NCBI GenBank assembly: GCA_031763025.1
Contig: JASSKH010000025.1
Location: 7,232,274-7,296,273 of the forward strand
Origin: Macrocystis pyrifera
Taxonomy: Eukaryota; Sar; Phaeophyceae; Laminariales; Laminariaceae
DNA length: 64,000 nt
Direction of reading: 5' to 3'
Part shown: one piece after another, positions 33,535-44,823 of the stretch
Numbering within the stretch: position 1 is the stretch's first letter
Layout of the letters: the number at the start of each line of letters is the position of its first letter
Translations under genes and position numbers: made by a program
The notes under the pieces: model-generated
What the model was told of the DNA's origin: nothing
The model's input: only the letters and a program-made list of their open reading frames with translations
Databases searched by the model: none

Positions 33535-33904
33535 GATGTCAGGGGACATGTCATCAAGCGGGACGCAAAACATGCTCGGTCAAGGTAGTAGGGCCGAGTG
33601 TTCCACATTAAAACCTACTAGTTTGGTGTCAGTCAAAGCAAATCAATGCAAAGTTGCTGTCTGTAAAGGGATGAAAGTGCTCTCTCCTAACATATTTGGT
33701 GTGACCGACACGGACGCCGTGGATGCATATCTCACGGGCGGGGTCGATCGACCAGCAGCGAGACTACAATCACCACCGCCGCCGCCACCACCTCCACAAT
33801 CACCAGCAACACAGCGCAAGCACAACCATCAGAACAGCCACCCTGAGCTGACAACAGTGCTTGGGGCAGGGGTGGGAAGGAATCAGAAGACGTCGCCCGT
33901 GTAG
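33535..33904 (+). CDS. hypothetical ORF upstream of the ParB-like gene
   Basis: From ATG 33535 the frame reads MSGDMSSSGTQNMLGQG, then VKANQCKVAVCKGMKVLSPN and FGVTDTDAVDAYLTGGVD, then poly-Pro (eight Pro) and a His/Asn tail. The mix of residues looks protein-like in its first two thirds. It lies 0.5 kb upstream of the ParB-like first exon on the same strand and could be an upstream exon of that gene, but I could not show a matching splice junction. Not recognised. Confidence 0.3.
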
Positions 33905-34039
33905 TGACAGCACTTTTCGGGGATTGAGCTGCGGGTCGAGAAGAAAACGTCTGCGTCGGGACGGCTCCCTTCGGGGAACCAGCAGTGTGCGGAACATTTG
34001 TCACATACAACCGCGACGACCTTTCGGCGGGAAAGAAAC

Positions 34040-34390
34040 GAAATAGATTTACCGTCCCGTTCAGTAGAGAAAAAAATATTCACCGTCCCGCCCCGCCGAA
34101 ACAAAAGACATTTACCATCCCGTCCCGCCGTGGGAAAAAATATTTACCGTCCCGTCCCGCCTAGGAAAAAAATATTTACCGTCCAGTCCCGCCGATTAGA
34201 AAATATTTACCGTCGCGCCCCGTCGTGAAACTCAGCCCCGTTGACTATTCCCGTCCAGTCCGGTCGAGAATTTTTGCATCCGCTGTCCCGTCCCGCCAAC
34301 TTTTTATGTCGTCATTTTACCGTCCCTTTTTCAATTTATTTTCCCGCCAAACGAATCAAATCTGTCCCGGCCCGTCCAGTCACGATTCTC
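34040..34390 (+). repeat. TTTACCGTCCCGTCCCGCC tandem array
   Basis: Units of about 30-40 bp (gaaaaaaatatttaccgtcc then cgtcccgcc) repeat about eight times with decay toward the right. The array ends about 50 bp before the ATG of the ParB-like gene, so it sits in its promoter, 5' leader or first intron. Confidence 0.75.
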
Positions 34391-34437
34391 AGTCACTGCC
34401 ATAAGCGTTGAAACAAACGCTTTACGTGTCACGCAGG

Positions 34438-37400
34438 ATGGGGCAGGGGGGCAGCTCCGGCGTCAAGCTCAAGCAAGCGCGCGTCACCATGTCCGGCGGG
34501 GTCTTGGCTAAGAAACTACACTGCAGAGATCTACGGCATATGAAAACATGGCTCCAAGACGCACGGGACAAGAGACTCGCGCAACTTGCATCATTTGAGG
34601 AGGACGTCACCGACGCTGACCTCATAAAGTGTATTCGGGTGGGTTCTCTTAGGATGTCCCCGATGGACATCCAACAGGTCGTCTGCTTCGGGGAACCGGT
34701 TCGGCCCGTCAGCTCTGCCCGCGTGGCGAACCTGCAACGGAGTTTTTTCGATAATGGCATCATAGAGGCGGCGGGAGGGGACGTTCTTGCGGTATATCTC
34801 GACTTCGAGAACATAGACGTGAGACGGTTGTCCTTGTGAATTCATTCATCGTTTCTAGCGCGAATGTTACTGCAACGTGTTGCTCGGTTCCGAGTTTGAA
34901 GTGTGAACTCTGGAGTCCATTGATCGTTTGGGAGCTATCCAAAACATGTTACGGCAGTAGCTTATTGGTCCGTCGTAGAGCCGTGTGGCATGAGCGCGGG
35001 AGCCGCATAGCCCAGAAAGATAGCTAGCTAAGACAAATTGCCATCGCTTTCTGCGGGCTTGAGCTTTTCTTTCGCATACCACTTTACACGTTAAACGTCT
35101 ACGAGTGCGTCTATGGATTGTCGAATGGGTTGGCCGGAAATGTACGTGCTTCGGGTGCGGTCTGCAACAAAAAAAAAGCTCGCTGCAGCTATAAAGCATA
35201 GACTAATACATACCAAGCCGGGAAGCGATATTAGACGTCCTGAAAGTTCGCATCCCCTTGGGGCAGTGTATCGTGAAGTTGCGACCAACGCCATGTACCA
35301 GGTACACCGGCAACAACCATCATTGTATGTCACGATACAGGGTGCATTACGTCGTGATGACACCGTAGGGGGGGTTTAGGTGTTAAATATTTCGGATAAA
35401 TGGGTATCTAATCTTCTTCCTTTCACAACGTGTTCACAGGGTGTCCAACGCGTGGCGATCGACGGTCACCACCGATCCAGAGCGGCGGTTGCCTTCTACA
35501 ACGCGCGAGCGGACCGAAGTTGCTTCAAGTGGGAGGGGTCAAAGTGGGAAAAATCGAACGGCGACATGAAGGAAGCGTTCTCCGACTCGAAGATCGGCGT
35601 GACCCTTCTGTACCTGGGGAAGCAAGCAAAACGCATGCGCGTCAACGTGGGTCTGGCTCTCAACCGTGGCAAACTCACGATGTTTCCCACAAACTTTCAC
35701 GACAGGCTGGAAATCGTCCGCACGCTGACGCGAGCTATATTCCGCTTTCATAGGTCCCGCACAAGCAATTGTCGTTCGAAACATGTATACGTGTTGTGTA
35801 GGGGTGTGGGAAAGGTTTCCGTGTCGTCCGACTACTGTGCACACATAGCTCACGTCAGCGTGCGGACGATTTCCAGCCTGTCGTGAAAGTTTGTGGGAAA
35901 CATCGAGAGGTTGCCACGGTTGAGAGCCAGTCCTACGTTGACGCGCATGCGTTTTACTTGCTTCCCCAGGTACAGAAATGTCACGCCGATCTTCGAGTCG
36001 GAGAACGCTTCCTTCATGTCGCCGTTCGATGTTTCCCACTTTGACCCCTCCCACTTGAAAGAGTCTTTCAAAAAGAGTCTTTCAAGTGGGAGGGGTCAAA
36101 GTGGGAAACATCGAACGGCGACATGAAGGAAGACTTTCAAGTGGGAGGGGTCAAAGTGGGAAACATCGAACGGCGACATGAAGGAAGCGTTCTCCGACTG
36201 GAAGATCGGCGTGACATTTCTGTACCTGGGGAAGCAAGCAACACGCATGCGCGTCAACGTAGGACTGGCTCTCAACCGTGGCAACCTCTCGATGTTTCCC
36301 ACAAACGTTCACGACAGACTGGAAATCGTCCGCACGCTGACGTGAGCTATATTCCGTTTTCATAGGTCCCGCACAAGCGATTGTCGTTCGAAACATGTAT
36401 ACGTGTTGTGTAGGGGTGTGGGGAAGGTTTCCGTGTCGTCCGACTGCTATGCGCATACTTTACCGCTCGCTACGCAGCGTACCCTTCAATCTTCACACCA
36501 AACTGTGTTTCGTGTTGTGGTCTGGTTAACATCTGCAACTACTGTTGCTTGACTCGTACTCGTTGCTGCGCAGTGTTTATGGGCGGTGTACTGCAGCTTG
36601 AACTGTTCTCAAACACCCTGCCTATATTGTAAACCCTTCATGGCGTGTACTCCCTATCCCACCATGTTGTGAGTACTCACAAACAAGGGTTTACGGCGGA
36701 TAACTGGCTTTTGTTTCGAACTACTTTAGCAAGATCGTGCGAACCATAGGGATTCAAGTCATTTCTGACCATATCTGCATTGGTCTTGTGTGGTATCCCC
36801 GATTTGAGATCAGGCTTGCTAGAGCTGACGCGTTTCAGGACCTACATGCGTATAGCAATTAACAAAATCTCGACAATCTTGTCCAGCTTCATGACACATT
36901 CCGTCTTTGTTTCGTTTGATGCGTATCATAGCGCCGCCGGCGTCACCCCTGGGAGTATCCGGGAAACGTGCGCGGAGTTCAGGCACCTCGCACCCAATAC
37001 GGGGCGTTTCTACGTGGCGGCTCTCCGACACCTTGGCCGGAACGAGCAGGCCGTCGCGAAGCTGGGCGCCTATTATGATTCGTGCGTCGACAACACGGGT
37101 TTTTTTCAAATGAGCAAGTTCCACTCGGTAAGTATGTGACCCATGCTCGTTCATCAGAGATGCTACACTTGGCAGATGCATCGGGCATTCATCTTTCACT
37201 CTGTTGGAGTATTTGCTCGCTTTCACAAGAACCAGCTTATGAACCAACGGACGCAGACGACGTAGTCACCCGAGGAGATACAGAGTGGCTGAAGCTACAC
37301 TAATCGAATGACGAGCAGCACTTTATGACTCTGCTGCCGTGGTATTAACGCTTCGACGAAGACTGTAACTGACACTATAAGTACTTGTTGAAATTTTCAG

Positions 37401-40400
37401 GACAATTCGTTGTCGAAACTACGACACAAGATCGGGCGTAAACTAGGAGACCTATTCTACGTCATGTACGTTCTCCAGTACCAACCCAGAGATGAGGGAG
37501 GAGTTCTTGTCGACAGACTCAGTGCACACGACAGAGCCGGAATGGACCGCTGCGCGGAGTCTATCGAGCCTCTGGTGAAGGACCTACAGATGAGGCTATC
37601 GAGCGAGACGGCTATCAAGGCGGCAAGTACCTAACGCAGATAATGAAGCGGGTATATCGATTAACCTTGACCGATACCTAATTCACTCATTCGCAAAGAA
37701 CAATACTGCTGTACACATCCGGCGAATTATGACACCGCTGAACACCCTTTCGTGGGCAATGTATCTTTGCCTCTGGAGAGTGCCCAAAATCAGGCGACAG
37801 CAGTCGAATGTTTACGGCCGAAGTAAACAAAAAGATGAATACCTCCTAAAATAACTAAATTTCAGTCCGATAGGGATTTTGGTTTGTTTTCAGACGATGT
37901 GAATCAAATCCTGCTGGAGATGCCTCCGAACGTGAGGACGGAAGAAGGGATGAGCGGCAACACGGCAAGCAAAAAAATAGCAAATTAAAACCAAAACAGC
38001 AGGCGAGTAGCAACGGCAGCCCAGCAACGGTGTCGGTGCCAGAGCTGACCGCTGTGCAGCCACAGCCATCCCACGACCGCACAGCAACCGGCAGGATTCT
38101 AGCGGTAGGCGCAGGTGGGGGCAGCGTCAGTCTTAGTGACAAACATATTCTTGATGTTCACCTTTTGTCTTGACGATGCTCGTACACTCGAAAATACTCG
38201 TGTTTCTTGTGGCGTACAATGTCAGCCAAGGACACAATCAACTGCCGCACGGGGTGGTTAAACGCATGGAAGACAGTAGCGAGAGCCCCGGTCCTAGTAA
38301 TGAAGAAATACACAAAAAAAACTAGATAAACACAACGGTTATCGCTTTTTCGAACAGAAGGTAGAGTTCTCACGAGAAAACAATACGAAGCAAACAAAAA
38401 CCGAAAGGAAACAATAAGAAGACGAGTCGAATTAGTAAAAAGTCCTAGTGTCCAGAGTGAATCAACCGCCACTGCGCATGATTCCCGTCGATAGCGCATA
38501 AAGCACTGACAGGGGGTAGACACAACTCGTACACATCCCGTGAGCCTACGTTTTCACATACGGTGGAGCGATGGCGTTGTGCGCGGGCTAAATAATAGGC
38601 GCCTACGACCAAGTGGGCAGAAACATTGTCTTATTTGGTGACGAAATGAAATTACTCCAGAGAAGTACCAGAGGTAGAATACAAAGTATATACTTAACGG
38701 CGGATCGATCGTCTTCGCAGCAGATCGGGAAAAAAATCAACATGGACGACACCATCACTGCATGCTTCGGCTCATTGATGGACAAATGGGACGCCTTCAT
38801 CATCAACAACGATGGACACCGAGACATATTTCCTCCGACAGGGTCCAGGAGTTGCTGCCGCTCGCCCTTCAAACAGCTCTGTGGGGTACTACCCCACGAA
38901 CCTCTGGGAAGGAGAAAATCGAACGTCTCGCAGCTTGCCGCGTGGTCTTACAATCAGAAAAGGCGGGTGAACGGAAGAACGAGAACACCAGCCCCTCGTC
39001 TAACGCCTCGTCTAACGCAGCTGGGTCGTGTGCTGGAGAGGGACCCGCAGGAGTCCCTTCTTTGATCGTCGATGGTGCGGCGGCGCGCGACGATTGCAAG
39101 AGCGCCGAAAGTGCGCCGATGTCGTCGAAGAAACGACCTTTGCCGGACAACCCGACGAATGCTTTAGTGGATGCGCTGAACGCTACGTCGATCACCAACG
39201 CCGTTTCAAAGAGTAAGGCTGGTGGGGGATTATATGCGCTTGTGTGGGATATCGTCGAATCACCAGGCCCAGAGCAATTGAGGGAGTATTTACGAGCGCT
39301 GAGGAATTCACAGCAGTGGTTTCGTTTCAGCGACACGCGCGTCATCATCATGAATGACCCAATACATCGCCTGGAGGGCGACAACGGCGACGGGGCCGAT
39401 CGTAAGGAACTCCTGTCCAATATGATCGAGGCCGCTACAGCGGAAATTAAGGCAGGTTTAAGGAATATGTGGTATATGTGTACGCTTTGTTTTTCCTAAC
39501 GTTGTTGCGGTGCTGATAACGCAGATCAAACCTTGCGCGAAACAGCGATGTCTCCCGTAAAACAAACGGATAACTCATTTCGCATAGGCCGGATATATGG
39601 TCAACGTCTAACACAGATACGGAATACTGTATAGGATGGACGTTTGTAAGACGCAAGACCTGGCACACGACACACTTACGTTTACGTGGACCTTACCGTT
39701 TGCCAGTGAACGGCTAATCTGACAAACCGTCATGTAGTAATGTAGTATAACACTACCATAAGCGATGAGTACGCTCTAACCAAGTCTGGTGTACTATGCC
39801 TAACTCCAGCCCAAAATACATCCCACGACACCATGCGTCGCAAAACGTAACCATTTCGGAATGCCCGCGTTTGTTTTCCGACGATGCAACGTACAGGACT
39901 CCAACAAGCAACAAGAGGTTTCTGTCGTACGACTAGAGGCTAGAACAGACGGAGCGCTGTACACACAGCCGGATGAATGGGTCGATCATGGGAAGGGCCC
40001 CAAGTATCGACCCAAGGTGCTCCCACCGACTCCCTTGCCTATCGAAGTAGTCATGGTGCACATGGGATCGCCTGAGGTGGGGTCTTGCAACCCATAGACC
40101 GAATAGTCTGACTTTGAATCACAGAAGAGTTGGTTCGGACACCCCTCACCCCAACCCCGCACATCAGGATACTTATAATCCACAGGATAGTGACCTCTTC
40201 GTGTTCCACATGTACGAAGTATGTGTTGTTGGGCGTGCGCAGACACTGTAGTAGAGTATCCGGTATTTGAACTACACGAATGCCTACACTGATACGTATC
40301 ATCGTCGCGTCAAAATAACAGGTGTCGATGGATCGAAGCGACCCGTCACTCAGGGACATGGGGGATGGAATATTTCATCCTTTTTTGCTGATTGGACCGA

Positions 40401-40977
40401 CAATTTGCCGGATTGGTGACGATCCGGGGAGCGCATGCATGGCGCACAAGCGAGATGGAACGTGGGACAATTATGTCAGAGGTGTTAACCAGCGTTTGTT
40501 TCTCCCACGTTCCAAATAATGCTGGACGAGCATTGACATATGCATGATAGGAGGGAGGCGTAGGAGTCGTCGAGTTGTGTTTCATGCAATCTCATGATTA
40601 ATCTCCCTGATGTGTATTTGCAATCCTTGGTAATTATTTTGTTTTTCGCAACCGCAGAATACGCGTCATGCTTGGAATGAACCACTGATTGTTCGTGAAC
40701 AACCATTTACTCGTTACCCTGACCCAACAAAGCAGGCGCCAAACAAAGAGAAGGAAAGACCAGGATAAGGCATGAACATCCGAGCGTGGCAACACTGGAG
40801 GGCATTCTGTATCGAGCGGGAGCCGCGACCTCCGATGGAGTTGTCGTCATTGCCTCGGACCCGTTCGGTGCCTGGACCGAGGCGTGTAAAAGAATCGGGA
40901 TATCTTGTGTTGCCTACTTGGGGCGCAAGCCCAACGTCCACATGAAGCGAAAAATCGATTCGATGTGGAAGTTATGA
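34438..40977 (+). CDS. ParB-type domain + HTH gene with methyltransferase-like C-terminus (multi-exon)
   Basis: Suggested exons: 34438-34818, 35440-35729, 36932-37127, 37401-37622 (or to 37626), 37866 (or 37894)-37931, 38721-39451, 39897-40076, 40322-about 40486 and 40658-40977. Phases agree at the first three junctions. Exon 1 ends the first half of a ParB/sulfiredoxin fold (RPVSSARVANLQRSFFDNG). Exon 2 opens with its signature VAIDGHHRSRAAVAF. Exon 3 reads AAGVTPGSIRETCAEFRHL, a ParB/KorB-style helix-turn-helix. The last exon reads RHEHPSVATLEGIL ... SDPFGAWTEACKRIG, like the HP...DPF.G...ACKRLG end of amino-DNA-methyltransferases, a weaker match. Two one-base frame changes (near 38840 and 40765) suggest decay or sequence error. 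Expected to bind, and perhaps modify, DNA in the nucleus. Confidence 0.55.
35524..36446. repeat. exon 2 duplicated: direct-inverted-direct
   Basis: The 3' part of exon 2 plus its downstream intron edge occurs three times: plus strand 35524-35835, minus strand about 36063-35842, and plus strand 36133-36446. A stub of the third copy (36081-36130) precedes it. The inverted and third copies keep a GTGAGC donor after RTLT; the first copy has GCGAGC. The three translations are nearly the same (MKEAFSD(S/W)KIGVT, NVGLALNRG, HDRLEIVRTLT). Only copy 1 carries the IDGHHRS half of the exon. Confidence 0.85.
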
Positions 40978-40989
40978 TGACTGGCCCGG

Positions 40990-42470
40990 AATTTTGAGGT
41001 TGACAAGTCGCCTTCACTGGAAAATGCATTTTACTCTCAGCAATGGCCGTGATACACGGGCAGCTCGAAGGGGTCCGGCGAGGGTGGGGTATCCCAAGGT
41101 AGGTATTAGGCTGTGTTTTCATTGCAGCAATTGGCTACATACTACATTCAGGAAGGGGAGCGGGTCGGCCGGCTGTTCTGGTGGTCGGGGAGACAGGGAA
41201 GGCACCAATGAACGGGGGAGGTATTAGACACGGGAAGCTCTTGAGGAGTCGGGGGAGGGTGGACTATAGCAACCCAGGTACTACGTGGCGTGCTTAATGC
41301 AGCCGTCCCAACAACTATCGTTGTTCAGGGAGCAGAGCTGGTAGGTTTATAGTTTGTTTGGACGGCAAGACGGGGAAACAACCAATGAATATCGGAAGTG
41401 CCATACACAGGCAGAACGGTAGGGGTCGGGCGACGGTGGGGTATTTCAACCTAGATAATACGCTGGGGTCTCATTGAAGGAGTCCCCAAAGTTTGCTTTG
41501 TTCAGGTAGGGGAGCGGGCGGGTTGGTTGTTGCAGTGGTCGGGAAGACGTAGAAGGGCACAATGAATGGCGGAGGTACAACACACGGGCAGCTCCTTAGG
41601 GGTCGGGCAAGGGTGGTCTATTCTGACGTAAGTACTATTCTGATTAAATCACCTCGTTAGGGGTCAAATCTATAATTTGTGCTGGGTTCTACTAGCCAAA
41701 GTCCCCAAAATTAGCCTTTTCCGGAAGGGGAGCGGGTGGGTTGGTTCTCCCTGTGTTCGGGAAGACACAGAAGGGAGCAATGAATGGTGGGAGTACTCTA
41801 CACGAGCAGCTTGTAGGGGTCCGATGAGGGCGGGGTATTCCGAAGTGGGTATCATGGTGGGTTATCTTTGCAAAAACCCGCGAAACGAGCATTGTTCAGG
41901 TCGGGGCGCGGGTGGGTTTGCTGTTCCTGTTTTCTGGAAGGGGAGTGGGTGCTTTGGTTGTTCCTGTGTTCGGGAAGACACAGAAGGTCGTAACTAGTTG
42001 TGGAAGTACTCTACACGGGCAGCTCGTAGGGGTCCGGCGAGGGTGGGGTATTCCAACCTAGGTAATATGCTGGGTTATCTCTGCAGCAATCCGCGAAACG
42101 AGCGTTGTTCGTGCCGGGGAGCGGGTGAGTTTGTTGTTCCTGTAGTCGGGAAGACAGGCGCAGGTAGCAATGAATGGCGAATGAACGGACGAAGTAGTGG
42201 AGGCAGGTCGTATGGGTCGATCGTAGGTAGGGTATTCGAACGTAGATATTGTGCTGGGTTTAGATTTTAGCAATCCGTAAAGTAATGAGCATCGATGAGG
42301 AAGGGGAGCGGGTGGGTTGGTTGTTCGTGTCGTCGGGAAGACGAGAAAGGGACCTATGAGTGGAAGATGTGCTAGACATGGACAGCTCGTAGGGATCAGA
42401 CGAGGGTGAGGTATTACAACCTACATGTTGCTGCGGGGTTCTCATTGCAGCATTCCTCGAAACTCGCATG
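40990..42470 (+). repeat. tandem array of about eight 150-210-bp units
   Basis: The phrase acacgggcagctcgtaggg then gtccggcgagggtggggtat recurs near 41055, 41229, 41409, 41583, 41801, 42014, 42200 and 42380. Each is followed by ctaggtaatatgctggg, a cgaaacgagc-type stretch, ggggagcgggtgggttggtt and cgggaagacacagaaggg. It begins within about 80 bp of the stop codon of the ParB/methyltransferase-like gene. Confidence 0.8.
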
Positions 42471-42498
42471 AAATTAGGGTAACAGTCCTTATTATAAT

Positions 42499-43155
42499 TA
42501 GGGGATCCTATTTGCATTTCGAGATCCAGCAGGCTTAGGGGATCTCAAGGCGAGTTAGGAGATCCCCTCTAAATCCCTTTCGCCTCAGTCTTGAACAGAA
42601 TGAGAGGGTTGTGTCTTACGGGATCCCCATTTGCGTTAGGGGATCCCCCGTAATAACGCTATCTACGTGGTATCTTGGAATTGGGTACCAGTCCTCAATA
42701 TAGTGATGAGGGAGTCCTATTGCTTGGATTGCGGGATCCGCAACAGGCGAAGGAGGTATCCCCTCTCGCCTTAAGTTTACAACACTTACAACAACCAGGT
42801 TTGACAACATGATTTTTCCGTATTAAATTTTGATGTGTCTCCTATATAATTTGTGTTGTAGGGATATCATCCATATGGTGTTAGGGGATCCCCCAATTGT
42901 CACGATAATTTTTGAAGGAGAAACAGAATAGGACGCTATATCACACGATTTGTACCTGTTGGGTGCACATACAGTACACACATCATATGGGTCCCCTAAG
43001 GCCGTTGGGCATCCCGCTAACCTCCTGGGGGATCCCCTAATCTAGGTGGGGATCCCCCACGCTGATATGAGGGGATCCCCTAAGCTAGGTGGGGATCCCC
43101 CACGCTGATTGGAGGGGATCCCCTAAGGCAAAAGGGGATCCCCTAACTCGCGCGC
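42499..43155. repeat. array built on the palindrome GGGGATCCCC
   Basis: At least 15 copies or near-copies of ggggatcccc, often as ttaggggatcccct or gtggggatcccccac, are spread irregularly to about 42900 and then packed at 43005-43150. The packed part has units ggggatcccctaagctaggt and ggggatcccccacgctgat. Being self-complementary, the array can fold into many small hairpins. Confidence 0.85.
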
Positions 43156-43600
43156 GAAGTATTCAGATAAACCCATGCGTACTCAAACACGTGGGAAATC
43201 CAACAAAGGCATTTCTCAATCATGTCGGCTGTGACACCCCATACCCTCCTCTCGGAGACATAAAGCTCGTATTAATTGTTCTTGTTCTTTCGACGCCTCC
43301 AAGGCAGCCGTTTGACCCGTTCCCGCTTGCTCCAGCCAGATCTTGCTACCACCCTCATACGGTCCACAGAAACTACCTGCATTGTGTGTTCAGGTGTAGA
43401 AAACGAAGAGGCAGGAGGGGTTGGGTTGGGTGGGCCGCAAGGAGCACCGTCCTCTCGGAGTGGTGCAAGGCTCACTGAAGTTGGGCCCAAGGGCTCGCCC
43501 GTACGATTCAATGCTAACCTATTGTTTGACAGTGGCAGCATAACATCAAGCGTGGGAGGAAAACACCGGTACGTACGTGCGATCCAACGCTACTCCGCCC
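43156..43600. other. no gene recognised
   Basis: A plus frame of 137 codons crosses this stretch (43276-43689). It has a protein-like middle but no domain I can defend. Confidence 0.3.
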
Positions 43601-43649
43601 CATTGGCGCTTGAACGTGACCCTGGTTGTTACATACTATCATCTCTAGA

Positions 43650-44823
43650 GCTGTGGGGGGACCTTTTTCAAGCGTATTTACAGCTTTAACTCTGTCATCG
43701 AGTGTCATCTCAACCTCACCCAGACGCCCCCTCGCACTCTCAACTTCCTGAAGATGTTGTCGTCGCCACGGAAGCCACGCCCAACTTCCCACCTGCCCTC
43801 CCTGCTTCCCGAGACGCCTCGCTCCCGCTTCTCCTTCCTCAACGCCATTCTGGCTTGGAAGACACTCTTAAGGCAGCCAGCGTCGGGGGTCATCATGACC
43901 GTCATGACAGCCCGTGTGCTTCCTTCGGATTCCGTGACACCAGGGGGGGGTTTGCCAAGGCCTTGCGCAACACGATCGAACCATCCCCGGCGGACCACAG
44001 GATTGACTTCCCACTCAATGACAGAGGTGGCGGGTTTAACACCTCTCCCACCGGCACGGCGAGCTTCGGGCCGGAAGGACGGTTACTGTTGCTTCGCGAG
44101 TCTGCCTGGTCGTCGCTCTACTCCCCGTGGTGACTACCGGGGCTGCAGGGCGTGTGAGCGGAGGTGCGGGCCGGGCTGTGGTTGGGACATTGGCCTTGAC
44201 CGTGACTGGAACTGCCCGGGCTGCAACTGTTCGAGTCGCTGGGACTGGGGATGCCTGAATTGGGGGCAGTGCTTGGACTCGGGCTGGAGCCGGACATAGG
44301 GTTTCCTGCGGTGTTGGGGGTGCCCGAGGTTGGGGTTGAGGTGAGGTTGTGGATGACGCTAATAGGGGGTGTAGGGGCCGGGATGGAGCTAGCGATAGGG
44401 CTGGCGCCTGAAATCCTGCTTTGGGCGATATCGTCAGGGTCGGCGTTGGAAGCAGTTTGGCGCACGGTATCGTCTTCCGCATTCTTGGTAGCGGTATCCG
44501 AGGGAGCATCGAGGAATGGTGCTGGATGGCGTTCCCCGGGTCCATCCCGCATGTCGAAGTAGCTGGTCAAAAATGATGCGTCGCTTTCGCGGCCATTGCC
44601 GTCGCCCTTGTGGGAGCATGTAGAGGGGGCAGAGAACGAAAAGGTGGAGATGGGAGGGATGGAGGATGTGGGAGGAAGAGGAACCATCGTCCGGTGCGGT
44701 CTCGCGTCTGGCGTGAAACGTCGCCAGTGAGGTCTTAAGCGCGGGGCTTAGCTCGACGAGAAGTCTGTCGCGGTCGTCCTGTACGGTGAAGCGGTGCACG
44801 CATATATAGGACACGAGCAACAA
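43650..44823 (-). CDS. probable unidentified gene, several exons
   Basis: GC-rich minus-strand stretch with exon-like readings in order. Near 44795-44690: FTVQDDRDRLLVELSPALKT then SLATFHARRE. After the acceptor-like ctacatgctcccacaag, 44630-44150: NGRESDASFLTSYFDMRDG, DTATKNAEDDTVRQTASN and a long Ser/Pro tail. Near 43905-43800: FQARMALRKEKRERG. After catcttcag, about 43748-43665: EVESARGRLGEVEMTLDDRV, a heptad-like coiled coil. Frames change between these pieces as expected for exons, but junctions are not proven. The plus strand is also open here because of the GC content. No family recognised. Confidence 0.35.

Noticed and set aside
37894-38160. Long Gln/Ser-rich alternative reading of exon 5 running to a stop near 38173
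   Set aside because: Protein-like (ASSNGSPATVSVPELTAVQP) but its phase does not fit the proposed donors, so I left it out of the gene model. It could be an alternative 3' end.
38158-38523. Minus-strand hydrophobic frame of 121 codons
   Set aside because: It lies inside an intron of the ParB-like gene, has no motif, and is explained by A/T-rich intron sequence.
42499-43155. CRISPR-like array
   Set aside because: Spacers are irregular and related to one another, the repeat core is only 10 bp, and the context is eukaryotic.
43276-43689. Plus frame with a short Asp-Ser-Gly-Ser motif like a retropepsin active site
   Set aside because: A four-residue motif without flanking domain context; no other element parts nearby.
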